DNA of 64,000 bases from NCBI RefSeq assembly GCF_030269685.1, contig NZ_BSTT01000001.1, positions 620,001 through 684,000 on the forward strand, written 5' to 3'. Under the pieces are notes generated by a model. The model worked only from the letters and a program-made list of their open reading frames with translations. It was not told the origin of the DNA and ran no database searches. Positions 7,979 through 17,158 of the stretch are shown one piece after another. This DNA comes from Actinomycetospora sp. NBRC 106378. GTDB taxonomy: Bacteria; Actinomycetota; Actinomycetes; Mycobacteriales; Pseudonocardiaceae. Each line of letters opens with the position of its first letter. The stretch's first letter is position 1. The position numbers and the translations under genes are program-made.

Positions 7979-9244
7979 TCAGTCGACGAGCGCCTGGTAG
8001 ACGAGTGAACGCAGGCGACTGCGAATGGGGTAGGCGCTGGAAGGCAGGAGCTGGGTGAGGAACAGGGCCGTGACCTCCTCCGTCGGGTCCACCCAGAACG
8101 CCGTGCTCGCCGCGCCGCCCCAGGCCATCTCGCCGGCCGAGGCGAGGGTGCGGTAGGCCGCCGGGTCGAGCACCACCGACACCCCGAGGCCGAAGCCGAC
8201 GCCGTGGAAGGGCATCTCCGCGAAGAGCGGGCGGCCGACCTGCTCGAGGTCCCGTCCCCCGGGCAGGTGGTTGCGCCCCATGTAGGCCACGGTGCGCGAC
8301 CCGAGGAGCCGGACCCCGTCGAGTTCGCCACCGCGGACGAGCATCTGGACGAACCGGTGGTAGTTCGCGGCCGTCGAGACCATGCCGCCGCCGCCCGAGA
8401 GCCACGTCGGGGGCCGCAGGAACGGCTCGCCCATCGCGTCGGCCCGCACGCGCGTCCGACCGGGCCCGAGGGCGTAGAGCGCGGCGGTGCGCGACGGGTC
8501 GTCGGCGGCGAACCCGGTCGTCGTCATGCCCAGCGGGTCGAGGATCTCGGTCTGCAGGAACGTGTCGAGCGACTGCCCGGAGACCACCTCGACGAGACGG
8601 CCCAGCACGTCGGTCGCGTGGCTGTAGTTCCACTCCGTGCCGGGGGTGTGCACCAGCGGCATCTCGGCCCACGCGTCCACGCACGCCGCGAGGTCGAAGC
8701 CCGCCGGCACGCCCCACTCGAACCCGCGGGCCCGGTAGAGCTCGTCGACGGGGTGGGCGTGGTGGAAGCCGTAGGTCAGGCCCGCGGTGTGGGTGAGCAG
8801 GTGCCACACCCGGATCGGCTCGGGGCTGGGAATGGTCAGCGGGGCGGTGGAGCTGCCCTTGACGTACACGCGGGGCTCGGCGAAGGCCGGGAGCCACCGG
8901 CTGATCGGGTCGGTCAGCTCGAGCAGCCCGCGTTCCCACAGGATGAGCGCGGCGACCGACGTGATCGGCTTGGTCATCGAGTAGATGCGCCACCGCGTGT
9001 CGGCCTCGACGGGGAGCCCGGCCTCCTCGTCGCGGAGCCCGTACTCCGAGGCGTGCACGACCTGCCCCCGACGCGCGACGACGGCCTGCCACCCGGCCAG
9101 GCGCCCGTCGTCGACGTAGCGCCGGAAGTGCTCGTCGACCCGCGCGAGCCGGGCGGGATCGAAGCCGAGGTCGGCGGGGTCGGCCTCGACCGAGATCGGA
9201 CGGGGCGCGGTGGTCGGTCCGGAACCGTTCGCTGCGGTGCTCAC
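7979..9244 (-). CDS. Serine hydrolase, class C beta-lactamase/esterase fold
   Basis: A 421-residue member of the beta-lactamase-related/EstB esterase family. The SxxK nucleophile motif is SMTK at 89-92 (IYSMTKPITS) and the YxN-equivalent is YSH at 207-209 (WNYSHATDVLGRLVEV). No signal peptide, so likely a cytosolic esterase or transesterase rather than a beta-lactamase or DD-peptidase. Starts MSTAANGSG. It lies 22 bp downstream of the FAD monooxygenase-like gene on the same strand and is probably co-transcribed with it. Confidence 0.85.
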   Translation of the reverse strand: MSTAANGSGPTTAPRPISVEADPADLGFDPARLARVDEHFRRYVDDGRLAGWQAVVARRGQVVHASEYGLRDEEAGLPVEADTRWRIYSMTKPITSVAALILWERGLLELTDPISRWLPAFAEPRVYVKGSSTAPLTIPSPEPIRVWHLLTHTAGLTYGFHHAHPVDELYRARGFEWGVPAGFDLAACVDAWAEMPLVHTPGTEWNYSHATDVLGRLVEVVSGQSLDTFLQTEILDPLGMTTTGFAADDPSRTAALYALGPGRTRVRADAMGEPFLRPPTWLSGGGGMVSTAANYHRFVQMLVRGGELDGVRLLGSRTVAYMGRNHLPGGRDLEQVGRPLFAEMPFHGVGFGLGVSVVLDPAAYRTLASAGEMAWGGAASTAFWVDPTEEVTALFLTQLLPSSAYPIRSRLRSLVYQALVD

Positions 9245-9266
9245 CCGGCCATCCTGCGCCTGTGAC

Positions 9267-10406
9267 CTACGGCTCGCCCACGATCTCGGCGACCTCGTCG
9301 ACGGCCTCGCGGGCCCACAGGCGGTCGCGCAGCCGACGGGTCAGCCCCTCGGCGTGGGCGAGGGCGGCCACCTCCGCCACCTTCGCCGCGCAGGCGGCCC
9401 GGGCGGCGGCGCGCAGGGCCTCGTAGCCCTCCAGGCCGGGCAGGATGCGGCCGTCGGAGCGGTCGAAGGCGGCCCCGAGCGCGTGCGCGTCGAGCAGCGC
9501 CTGGCTCTCCTCCTCGCCGGCGTGGGGCAGCAGCGGTTGGGCGGCCGCGCCGACCACGGTGAGGCGGTGGCGGGTCCAGCGCGGCAGCGGGCGCTGGTGG
9601 GCGACGACCTGGTCGGGCTCCTGGGTGGCCACCCCGGAGACCGTGCGGCGCACGTCGGGGTCGAGCCGGGACACGATCCACTCCCGCTCGGCCGGGGGCA
9701 GGTCCGCCCGGGTCACGAACACCACGTCCGCACCCCCGCTCGGTGAGGGCATCCGGGCGACCTGCAACGCCGGCGCCGACCACACCCGCAGCTCCGGATG
9801 GGCCGGCTCGCCCGCGGTGGCCGCCACGGTGCCGCGCCGGACGACGAAGGTGGGCGAGAGGGCCCCGGCCCCGCCGTCGAGCAGGGCCCGCACCCGGCTG
9901 GAGGCCCCGTCGCCGCCGACGAGCGCCTCCGAACGCCACTCCTCGCCGCCCTCGAGCGTGACCAGGGCGGCGTCGCCGATGTCCTCGACGCCGGTGAGGC
10001 GGCTGTCGTAGCGGACCGTGATCATCTCGTCGCGCGCGCAGGCCTGGGCCAGGGTCCGGCGCAGCTCCTGGCGGGCGACGATGAGCACGGGGTAGCCGAA
10101 GCGCGCCCGCACCTGGTCGCCCAGCTCGACCTTGCGCAGGGGCTGGCCGGTCCCGGCGTCCAGGTGGGTGAGGCGCTGCAGCTCGAGGGTGCGGTCCTGC
10201 AGGGGGTCGAGCAGCCCGAGCCCGTGCAGCACCCGGGTGGCGGCCGGCCGGAGCAGGGTCGTCCCCGTGAGCGCGGGATCGTCCTCGACGGCGGGGTCGG
10301 GCCCGCGGTCGAGCACCTGCACCGGAAAACCCTGGTGCGCGAGGCAGAGGGCGGTCGCGAGGCCGTCGACTCCGGTCCCGAGGACCAGGAGCGGGACCTG
10401 CTCCAT
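9267..10406 (-). CDS. Degenerate FAD-dependent monooxygenase (PHBH-like)
   Basis: A 379-residue class A flavoprotein monooxygenase relative. An N-terminal GTGVDGLATALCLA replaces GxGxxG with GxGxDG; the DG motif is intact (GGDGASSRVR). The second FAD motif, normally GDAAH, is GAAAQ (VVGAAAQPLLPHAGEEESQALLDAHALG), losing the Asp that contacts the FAD ribityl. The enzyme may bind FAD weakly or have another role. The ATG at 10406 has a GGGGG box 8 nt upstream; an upstream ATG at 10427 is possible. Operon with the serine hydrolase. Confidence 0.78.
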   Translation of the reverse strand: MEQVPLLVLGTGVDGLATALCLAHQGFPVQVLDRGPDPAVEDDPALTGTTLLRPAATRVLHGLGLLDPLQDRTLELQRLTHLDAGTGQPLRKVELGDQVRARFGYPVLIVARQELRRTLAQACARDEMITVRYDSRLTGVEDIGDAALVTLEGGEEWRSEALVGGDGASSRVRALLDGGAGALSPTFVVRRGTVAATAGEPAHPELRVWSAPALQVARMPSPSGGADVVFVTRADLPPAEREWIVSRLDPDVRRTVSGVATQEPDQVVAHQRPLPRWTRHRLTVVGAAAQPLLPHAGEEESQALLDAHALGAAFDRSDGRILPGLEGYEALRAAARAACAAKVAEVAALAHAEGLTRRLRDRLWAREAVDEVAEIVGEP

Positions 10407-10523
10407 GGAACGACCCCCGATCGGCATGGCCACGGACCGCGCCGATGGCACGTGCCCGGAAGACTATTCGGCGCATTCGAGTGACGCCATGTGTCGCCCG
10501 TTCGTCGGGATGGCGTCCGAGCG

Positions 10524-11288
10524 TCAGGCTACCGGCGCGTCAACTGACCCTTTCGAGGGATGGATCTCCGACGGCCTCCGTTCGAGGGTCGCTGCCAGTG
10601 CGACGGCCAGGCCGAGGAGTGCGCCGCCCAGCATCCATCCGGCCAGCACGTCGGTGGTCCAGTGCACCCCGAGGTAGACGCGGCTCGTTCCGATGAGCAG
10701 GACGATCAGTGCCCCGACCAGGACGATCGCACCGCGCACAACCGAGTGGGTCCGGCCCGCGTCCCGCAGCAGGACGAGCAGCGCGACCACCGTGAGACCC
10801 ACCCCGAGCGCCGACATGAGCGCGTGTCCGGAGGGCAGGGAGGCGGAGGTCTCGACGGCGAGGCGGGTGTCCACCGGCGGCCGGGCCCGCTCCACGGCGG
10901 TCTTCAGCAGCCGGATGGTGAGAGATCCCACAGCCACCGCGCCCACCCACACCACGGCCCGGGACCGCCGCCCGCGCAGTGCCAGCACGAGCGCCGCGAG
11001 GACCGCGAGCCCGCCCGTGGCGACGGTTCCGCCGAACAGGGACGCGGCCTCGGCGAGGTCGGTACGGCCCGGGGTCCGCTCCGCCACCATCACGCCGAGC
11101 ACCGGGGCGTCGGTGTCGGCCAGGGTCTCGTCGCGGGCCACCAGCGCGAACACCGTGGCCGACAGGCCGACGAGCACCCCGGACACCAGCAGGCAGGCCG
11201 GGACGGGCCGCGGGGCCCGTCGTCGGGCGAACGCGGCCCCGAGGAGGAGCACCACCGCCGTGACCGCCAGGCCGATCGCCGTCGCCAC
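10524..11288 (-). CDS. PAP2-family lipid phosphatase, membrane-bound
   Basis: A 254-residue polytopic protein with the three phosphatase motifs: KTAVERARPP, PSGHA and SRVYLGVHWTTDV. About six TM segments. It probably dephosphorylates undecaprenyl pyrophosphate or phosphatidic-acid-type lipids. GTG at 11288 (ATAIGLAVTAVVLLLG follows) is preferred: it is preceded by AGGGG at ~9 nt, and the longer frame back to 11426 adds 46 Arg-rich residues that look untranslated. Confidence 0.8.
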   Translation of the reverse strand: MATAIGLAVTAVVLLLGAAFARRRAPRPVPACLLVSGVLVGLSATVFALVARDETLADTDAPVLGVMVAERTPGRTDLAEAASLFGGTVATGGLAVLAALVLALRGRRSRAVVWVGAVAVGSLTIRLLKTAVERARPPVDTRLAVETSASLPSGHALMSALGVGLTVVALLVLLRDAGRTHSVVRGAIVLVGALIVLLIGTSRVYLGVHWTTDVLAGWMLGGALLGLAVALAATLERRPSEIHPSKGSVDAPVA

Positions 11289-11449
11289 CGTCGTGAGCCC
11301 CTGTCCGCTCGAGCGTCCCCGACCCGGCGTCGGGACAGGAGAAGTACCCCGTTCGCGAGGGCGACGCGCACGCCGATGAGCGCGTCGCGCGGTCGGGCGA
11401 CGGGCAGACTCGCGGGGGACGGACACGACGATCGAGCACGACGGCGGAG

Positions 11450-12313
11450 GTGGCGGTGCTGGTCGTCGGGCTCGCCGCCGCTCTCGTGGCGGCCGCCGCC
11501 AATGCCGGCGCGGCGATGCTCGAGGCGCTGGCGACGCGCCGGGCCACCCGGGCGGCCGGGGTGCTCACGAGCCCGGTCTACCTGGGCGGGCTCCTGCTCG
11601 ACATCGCCGGCTGGGTCCTCACCGTCCTCGCGCTGCGCTACATGCCCATCGTCGCGGTGCAGGCGATCGTGGCCGGACAGGTCGTGATCACGGTGATCGC
11701 CTCGCACTGGGTCTTCGACACCCCGTTGCGCCGCGTGGACCTCGTCGCCGCGGGCGCCAACGTGATCGGCCTGGCCCTCCTGGTGGGCAGCGCGAGCACC
11801 GGCGATCTGCCCCACACCGGGGTCGCCGGGACGATCGCGCTGCTCGTGGTGCTGCTGGTGCTCGCCGTCGGGGGGATCACGCTCGCGGTGCGCAGCCGGC
11901 GCGCGGTGCCGACGGCGTTCACGGCCGGGCTGGCCTTCGGCGGCACGGCCGTCGCGGTGCGCCTGGTCGACCTCGACGGGCCCGTCTCCGAGATCGCCCG
12001 CGCGGTCGTCACCGACCCCGTGGCGTGGGCCCTCGTCGGGTACGCGGCGCTCGGGCTGGCGCTCTACACCGTCGCGCTCGCCCGCGGCGCGGTCGGCCCC
12101 GTGGTGGCCGTCCTCGCCGTGACGGAGACGCTCGCCCCCGGCCTGCTCGGGCTCCTCCTGCTCGGCGACGGCATCCGGGACGGCTGGGCCCCGTGGTTCG
12201 TGCTGGGGCTGGTGCTCGCCCTCGGCGGCGTGGTCGTCCTCGCCCGGTCGCCGGCGCAGGCGTCGCTCGCCGGTGACGACGGGGTCGCGCGGCCGCCGCT
12301 CAAGCGGGCCTGA
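11450..12313 (+). CDS. DMT/EamA-like membrane transporter
   Basis: A 287-residue, ~9-10 TM protein with two internally similar halves (MAVLVVGLAAALVAAAANAGAAML ... and ALVGYAALGLALYTVALARGAVGPVVAV). The pattern of small residues and the TETLAPGLLGLLLLGDGI segment near the last helices fit drug/metabolite-type transporters. The substrate is unknown. GTG start with GGAG immediately upstream; a second in-frame GTG two codons later is also possible. Convergent with the MFS gene, 19 bp apart. Confidence 0.75.
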   Translation: MAVLVVGLAAALVAAAANAGAAMLEALATRRATRAAGVLTSPVYLGGLLLDIAGWVLTVLALRYMPIVAVQAIVAGQVVITVIASHWVFDTPLRRVDLVAAGANVIGLALLVGSASTGDLPHTGVAGTIALLVVLLVLAVGGITLAVRSRRAVPTAFTAGLAFGGTAVAVRLVDLDGPVSEIARAVVTDPVAWALVGYAALGLALYTVALARGAVGPVVAVLAVTETLAPGLLGLLLLGDGIRDGWAPWFVLGLVLALGGVVVLARSPAQASLAGDDGVARPPLKRA

Positions 12314-12332
12314 CGTCCTGCCACCTCGGGGG

Positions 12333-14132
12333 CTATCGCACCGCGCGCACCACGTGGTCCTCCGCCGCCGGACCGAGCACCACGTCGTAGGCGCTCTCGC
12401 GCCCGTTCACCGCCACCCGCCCGACGTCGGGGGCGCGGCCGCGGGCCCGCACCACGAGCTGGTAGGAGCCGGAGTGGCGCGGGACCAGCCGGAACGACCC
12501 GTCCGCGTCCCCGTCCGCCCGCGCGGCCTGGTGCCCCGCCTCGTCGACGAGGGTGAGGACCGCGCCCGGCACCGGGCGGCCGTCCTCGGAGCGCACGACC
12601 CTCCCGACGACGGCCGGCCCGCCGTCCGGGGAGGTCTCCTGGGTCTCCTCGGTCTCCTGAGCAGCCGGAGCCGCGGTGGACCCGCCGTCGGGCTCGCTGT
12701 CCGGGGTGCGGCGGCGGGAGACGCGGCCCAGGACGAGGTCGGCGATGCCGACCAGCAGCGCGAGCACGACGAGCCCGACTGTGATGACCAGCCCGGAGCT
12801 GATCGAGCTCGGCCAGTCGCCGCGGCTGGAGGCGAGCGTGGAGAAGAACACGGCGCCGACCGCGGAGATGCCGATCGCCGAACCGATGCGTTGCCCGGTC
12901 TGCAGCACCCCGGCCGCCGTGCCGCCCTCGCGGGCCGGGACCTCCTCGAGGGCGAGGGTCTGGTTGGGCGCGATGACGAGCCCACCACCGACGCCCGCGA
13001 CGAGCAGCGGCAGGGCGATCGCCCACCCGACGCTCACGGGGTCGAGCCGCAGCACGATGTCGGTCGCGACGAGGCCGATCACCACCGTGACCAGCCCACC
13101 GACGATGAGGGGCTTGCCGAGCCGGGAGATCAACCGGCCGCCGACGGCGGAGGAGACCGCGGAGCCGACGGCGAACGGGGTGAGGGCGAGCCCGGCCTCG
13201 AGCGGCGTGAACTGGCGGCCCTGCTGCAGGAAGAGGGTGAGCACGAAGAAGATCGACGTGAAGCCGGCGAAGTAGAGCAGGCCGAGGGCGGTGCCCATCG
13301 CGTAGCTGCGGGTCCGCAGCAGGCCGAAGTTCACCAGCGGGTGCCCGTGGGTGCGCTTTGCGCGGCGTTCCCAGGCGACGAAGAGCAGCCCCAGGAGCAC
13401 CGCGACGCCGACGAGCCACCACGGGGCGCCCGCGAAGTCCTGCTCGGAGAGCACGAGCGGCAGCATCAGGGCGACGACCGCGCCGCCGAGCAGGAGCGCG
13501 CCGACCACGTCGAGCGGGCGGCGTTCGCCGGAGGTGGACTCGTCGCGAGGGAGCCACCAGAGCCCCAGCAGCAGCGCGATGATCCCGATCGGGACGTTGA
13601 CGTAGAACACCCAGCGCCAGCCCTCGGCCTCGCCGGTCCACTGCAGCAGCAGACCGCCGGAGAGGGGGCCGACCGCGGTCGAGATGCCGATGACCGCACC
13701 GAACAGCCCGAACGCGCGACCCCGCTCGCGGCCGGAGAACAGCTGCTGGATCACGCCGATGATCTGCGGGTTCAGCATGCCGCCCGCCGCGCCCTGCAGG
13801 AGGCGGGCGATGACGAGCATCGTCGGGTCGACCGAGAGCCCGGCCACCGCGCTCGTGATCGTGAACAGCGCCAGCGAGATGAGGAACATCTTCTTGCGGC
13901 CGCGGTCGTCGCCCAGGCGTCCCGACGAGACCAGCACCAGGCCGAAGGTCAGGGCGTAGCCGGACACGACCCAGGACAACTCGGCCGCCGACGCGCCGAG
14001 TCCGCGCTGCATGGAGGGGAGGGCGACGTTGACGATGCTGACGTCGAGCAGCGTCATGAACCCCGCGACGAGGCAGACGACGAGGGCGCGCCAGCGGCGG
14101 GGATCGGGTGCTGCCTGGCCGGGAGAGCTCAC
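12333..14132 (-). CDS. DHA2-type MFS exporter with C-terminal carboxypeptidase-regulatory-like domain
   Basis: A 599-residue protein. Residues ~15-480 form a 14-TM drug:H+ antiporter of the EmrB/QacA class: motif D-like LLDVSIVNVALP, motif A-like GRLGDDRGRKKMF. After an acidic linker (EETQETSPDGG), residues ~508-599 form a beta-sandwich of the carboxypeptidase-regulatory/Cna-B kind (VVGRVVRSEDGRPVPGAVLTL ... GSFRLVPRHSGSYQLVVRARG). With 14 TMs this domain would be cytoplasmic, so adhesion is unlikely; a gating or scaffold role is possible. GTG start. Divergent from the VOC gene. Confidence 0.85.
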   Translation of the reverse strand: MSSPGQAAPDPRRWRALVVCLVAGFMTLLDVSIVNVALPSMQRGLGASAAELSWVVSGYALTFGLVLVSSGRLGDDRGRKKMFLISLALFTITSAVAGLSVDPTMLVIARLLQGAAGGMLNPQIIGVIQQLFSGRERGRAFGLFGAVIGISTAVGPLSGGLLLQWTGEAEGWRWVFYVNVPIGIIALLLGLWWLPRDESTSGERRPLDVVGALLLGGAVVALMLPLVLSEQDFAGAPWWLVGVAVLLGLLFVAWERRAKRTHGHPLVNFGLLRTRSYAMGTALGLLYFAGFTSIFFVLTLFLQQGRQFTPLEAGLALTPFAVGSAVSSAVGGRLISRLGKPLIVGGLVTVVIGLVATDIVLRLDPVSVGWAIALPLLVAGVGGGLVIAPNQTLALEEVPAREGGTAAGVLQTGQRIGSAIGISAVGAVFFSTLASSRGDWPSSISSGLVITVGLVVLALLVGIADLVLGRVSRRRTPDSEPDGGSTAAPAAQETEETQETSPDGGPAVVGRVVRSEDGRPVPGAVLTLVDEAGHQAARADGDADGSFRLVPRHSGSYQLVVRARGRAPDVGRVAVNGRESAYDVVLGPAAEDHVVRAVR

Positions 14133-14186
14133 GACGGCCAGGATGCCCCCGCCGTGCCGACCGAATCACGAAAGGTGGGACCTCAC

Positions 14187-14561
14187 GTGGAGGTGCTGTC
14201 CAGCCGCATCCTGATCCGCCCGCGGGATCCCGAGGTCGCGTGGGCGTTCTACGGCGGCACGCTGGGTCTCGCGGTCGCCCGCGAGTTCCCGGGCGGGGTC
14301 GTCTACTTCCTCGGCACCGGTTACCTGGAGGTCTCCGGGCGGGTCCCCGACGCCGGGTCGGGTCCGGACGGCATCTGGCTCCAGGTCCGCGACGTGGAGG
14401 CGGCGGAGGCGGAGTTGCGCACGGCCGGCGCCGTGGTCACCCGAGGGACGCGCACCGAGCCGTGGGGGCTGCGCGAGTGCTGGATCGCCGACCCCGACGG
14501 GCGCGCGCTCGTGCTCGTCGAGGTCCCGCCGGACCACCCGATCCGGCGGGACGTGCGCTAG
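14187..14561 (+). CDS. VOC (glyoxalase/bleomycin-resistance fold) protein
   Basis: A 124-residue single-domain VOC protein: SRILIRPRDPEVAWAFYGGTLGL, VYFLGTGYLEV, GIWLQVRDVEAAEAELRTAG, ECWIADPDGRALVLVEVP. Such proteins dimerise around a metal or simply bind small molecules. The GTG at 14187 is preceded by AAAGGTGGGA ~8 nt upstream. Located next to an MFS exporter on the opposite strand, so resistance is plausible but unproven. Confidence 0.8.
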   Translation: MEVLSSRILIRPRDPEVAWAFYGGTLGLAVAREFPGGVVYFLGTGYLEVSGRVPDAGSGPDGIWLQVRDVEAAEAELRTAGAVVTRGTRTEPWGLRECWIADPDGRALVLVEVPPDHPIRRDVR

Positions 14562-14565
14562 CCGT

Positions 14566-15456
14566 TCAGAGGCCGAGGGCGCCGGCCAGCTCCCGCAGCG
14601 CCGGGCGCGGGTCGTCGAACGGCGAGTCGCCGAGCGCCTGGATCAGCACGTGGTCCGCGCCCGCGTCGAGGTGGGCGGTCACGGCCGCCGCGGCCTGCTC
14701 CGCCGAGCCCGTGCCGACCAGCGCCCGCGCGAGGCGGTCCGAGCCTCCCCGGACCAGGTCGGAGTCGTCGAAGCCCTGCCGCAGCCACGAGTTCCGGTAG
14801 TTCGGCAGGCCCGAGTAGATCTCGAGGTGGGCGTGTGCCCGGCGCATCGCGGTCTCCTCGTCGCCGAGCGCCACCGCCTGCTCGGAGATGACCCACTTGT
14901 CGGGGCCCAGGGCCTTCCGCTGGTCCGCGGTCGCCTGCGGCAGCACGAGGTAGGGGTGGGATCCGTCGGCGGCGCTGCCGGAGAGCTCCACCATCTTCGG
15001 GCCGAGCGCGGCGATGACCCGCGTCGGGCGGGCGTCCGGCTCGATCTCGGCGGGAACGGCGTCCATGCGCTGCAGGTAGTCGCGCATCGTCGCGAGCGGC
15101 TTCGCGTAGGTGCCACCCCGACCACGCTCGACCAGCGGCGCGTGCGAGACGCCGAGGCCGAGCACGAAGCGGCCCGGGTGCAGGGCGGTGAGGGTGCGGG
15201 CGCCGGACTCCGCGGCGATGGGGTCGCGCGCGTGGATGTTGGCGATGCCGGTCCCGACGACGAGGCGCTCGGTCGCGTTCAGGAACGCGCCCGCCTGCGT
15301 GAAGGTCTCCTTGCCGTAGGCCTCGCCGTACCAGAGGGAGCCGTAGCCCATGCCCTCCAGGTCGCGGGCGACGTCGGCGGCGTCGGAGATGCGCCAGGAG
15401 TCACTGGTCCACCAGACGCCGACGCGGGACGGGAAGTCGATACGTGCCTCAGGCAT
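14566..15456 (-). CDS. LLM-class F420-dependent oxidoreductase
   Basis: A 296-residue luciferase-like TIM barrel resembling the F420-dependent TIGR03620-type group: VGVWWTSDSW, YGSLWYGEAYGKETFTQAGAFL, GTGIANIHARDP, HPGRFVLGLGVSHAPLVE. Uses flavin or, more likely in actinobacteria, coenzyme F420 for hydride transfer. Substrate unknown. The stop of the MerR-family gene upstream is 10 bp away, so the two form a transcription unit. Confidence 0.85.
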   Translation of the reverse strand: MPEARIDFPSRVGVWWTSDSWRISDAADVARDLEGMGYGSLWYGEAYGKETFTQAGAFLNATERLVVGTGIANIHARDPIAAESGARTLTALHPGRFVLGLGVSHAPLVERGRGGTYAKPLATMRDYLQRMDAVPAEIEPDARPTRVIAALGPKMVELSGSAADGSHPYLVLPQATADQRKALGPDKWVISEQAVALGDEETAMRRAHAHLEIYSGLPNYRNSWLRQGFDDSDLVRGGSDRLARALVGTGSAEQAAAAVTAHLDAGADHVLIQALGDSPFDDPRPALRELAGALGL

Positions 15457-15466
15457 GATCGCGACG

Positions 15467-16120
15467 CTAACCCTCCGGGTCGGGCGGCGTCTCGCCGAGC
15501 AGGCGCAGCGAGCAGTGCTGCTGCGCGAGCCGGCGCACCGCTGCGAGGAGGGTGTCGCCGAGGACGGTCCCGACGACGACGCCCTCCACCGTCCGCGCCC
15601 GGTCGCCCCGGTCCACCACGGCCGCGACCTCGTGCCGGGCGACCTCCTCCATCGTCCGCATGTAGAGCCCGAGCTGCCGCGCGAGGTCCGCGTCGCCGAG
15701 GCGCACGTAGGTCGCGAGCACCCCGACGGCGGTGGCCCACGCCGGGTTCTCGGCCGAGACCTGCCACCCGCGCTCGTCGACCTGCTCGGCCAGCATCCGC
15801 TCGCCCTCGTTCCACGCCTCGTCCTGCTCCTCGGCCGCGTCCGGCGCGGTCGTCGTGGTGCCCGAGGCCCGACCGAGGGCCTGGAAGAGCGGGAGGTCCG
15901 GGTCGTCGACGGCCGCGAGCACGTCGCGGGTCGCCACGACCGACAGACCGCCGACGTCGATCAGCGCGCGGATCATCCGCAGCCGCCGCAGGTGCCCGTC
16001 GTCGTAGGCGGCCTGGTTCGGGCCGGTCCGCTCCCCGGCGGGGAGCAGCCCCTCGCGGAGGTAGTACTTGATCGTCGCGACGCTCACGCCACTGCGCCGG
16101 CTCAGCTCGCCGACCCTCAT
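15467..16120 (-). CDS. MerR-family transcriptional regulator
   Basis: A 217-residue protein. The winged HTH at ~1-70 has MRVGELSRRSGVSVATIKYYLREGLLPAGERTG and YDDGHLRRLRMIRALIDVGGLS. The C-terminal domain (~90-217) is helical and lacks the metal-binding Cys set, so it probably senses an organic ligand or nothing. The ATG at 16120 has GGGAGGA 6 nt upstream, favoured over an ATG 7 codons earlier. Divergent from a three-gene membrane/DUF operon with an 81-bp intergenic region holding a dyad. Confidence 0.85.
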   Translation of the reverse strand: MRVGELSRRSGVSVATIKYYLREGLLPAGERTGPNQAAYDDGHLRRLRMIRALIDVGGLSVVATRDVLAAVDDPDLPLFQALGRASGTTTTAPDAAEEQDEAWNEGERMLAEQVDERGWQVSAENPAWATAVGVLATYVRLGDADLARQLGLYMRTMEEVARHEVAAVVDRGDRARTVEGVVVGTVLGDTLLAAVRRLAQQHCSLRLLGETPPDPEG

Positions 16121-16151
16121 CCGGCTCCTCCCGCTGGACATCGTGAACGGA

Positions 16152-16172
16152 TAGCTCTACTGTCCAAAGCTA
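16152..16172. promoter_or_regulatory. Candidate MerR operator
   Basis: A short dyad TAGCT-N11-AGCTA between the MerR gene and the divergent operon. Position and symmetry suit a shared operator/promoter; 5-bp arms make this tentative. Confidence 0.4.
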
Positions 16173-16201
16173 CCGGGCAGCCGGACGGACCAGTGTGGGG
16201 G

Positions 16202-17158
16202 ATGACCGTGCGATCCTGGAACCGACCCCTCCTCGCCCTGACCGGGGCGATGGTCCTCCTGGCCCTGGTCTGCGTGGGCGGGCTGCTCCTCGACCCGCGT
16301 GTGCTCGGGGGTCAGCCGATCTGGGCCAAGCCGCTCAAGTTCTCCGTCTCGCTCGCGGTGTACTCGCCGACGCTCGCGTGGATGGTGTCGCTGGTCCGCG
16401 GCGACCGGGCCCACCGCGTCGCGTCGTCCGCGGCGACGGTGGTCGCCCTCGCCGGGGCGATCGAGATGGTCGCGATCGTCGGCCAGGTGATCCGCGGCCG
16501 GGCCAGCCACTTCGACGTCGCGACGCCGTTCGACACCGCGGTGTGGGGCGTCATGGCCGTGTCGATCGTGGTGCTCTGGCTGGCCAACCTGGTGATCGCG
16601 GTCATGCTGCTGCGCGAGCGCTCCTTGACCCCGTCGATCGCGTGGGGAGTCCGGCTCGGGCTCGCCGTGTCCCTGCTCGGCATGGCCGTCGCCTTTCTCA
16701 TGACCAGCCCGACCGGCGCCCAGATCCAAGCCGCGAAGGCTACCGGGGCGCTGCCGGTCAGCGGGGCACACGCGGTCGGCGTTCCCGACGGCGGCCCGGG
16801 GCTCGCCTTCCTCGGGTGGTCGACCACGGGCGGCGACCTGCGCATCGGGCACTTCGTCGGGCTGCACGGCCTGCAGGTGGTCCCGCTCGTGGCGCTGGGT
16901 CTGCTGGTGCTGGCGGCGCGCGTCCCGAGGCTGCGGTCGGAGCTCGTCCGGACCCGGCTCGTGCTCGTCGCCGCGGCCGCCTGGACCGGGCTCACCCTGC
17001 TGCTGACCTGGCAGGCCCTCCGCGCGCAGCCGCTGCTCGCCCCGGACGCGCTGACCCTCGCGGTCGCGGGAGGCCTCGTCGTCGGGACCGCGCTCGCCGT
17101 CGTGCTGGTCCTCGCCCGCGCCCCGCGGCCGGCGCCGCGCGAGGCGGTGGCGGCATGA
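16202..17158 (+). CDS. Polytopic membrane protein of unknown function
   Basis: A 318-residue protein with about eight TM helices (for example LLALTGAMVLLALVCVGGLLL and GVMAVSIVVLWLANLVIAVMLL). WAKPLKFSVSLAVYSPTLAW resembles a hallmark of a widespread uncharacterised actinobacterial membrane family. First gene of a tight operon; its stop overlaps the next start (ATGA). The ATG at 16202 is directly preceded by GTGTGGGGG. Possibly regulated by the divergent MerR protein. Confidence 0.7.
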   Translation: MTVRSWNRPLLALTGAMVLLALVCVGGLLLDPRVLGGQPIWAKPLKFSVSLAVYSPTLAWMVSLVRGDRAHRVASSAATVVALAGAIEMVAIVGQVIRGRASHFDVATPFDTAVWGVMAVSIVVLWLANLVIAVMLLRERSLTPSIAWGVRLGLAVSLLGMAVAFLMTSPTGAQIQAAKATGALPVSGAHAVGVPDGGPGLAFLGWSTTGGDLRIGHFVGLHGLQVVPLVALGLLVLAARVPRLRSELVRTRLVLVAAAAWTGLTLLLTWQALRAQPLLAPDALTLAVAGGLVVGTALAVVLVLARAPRPAPREAVAA

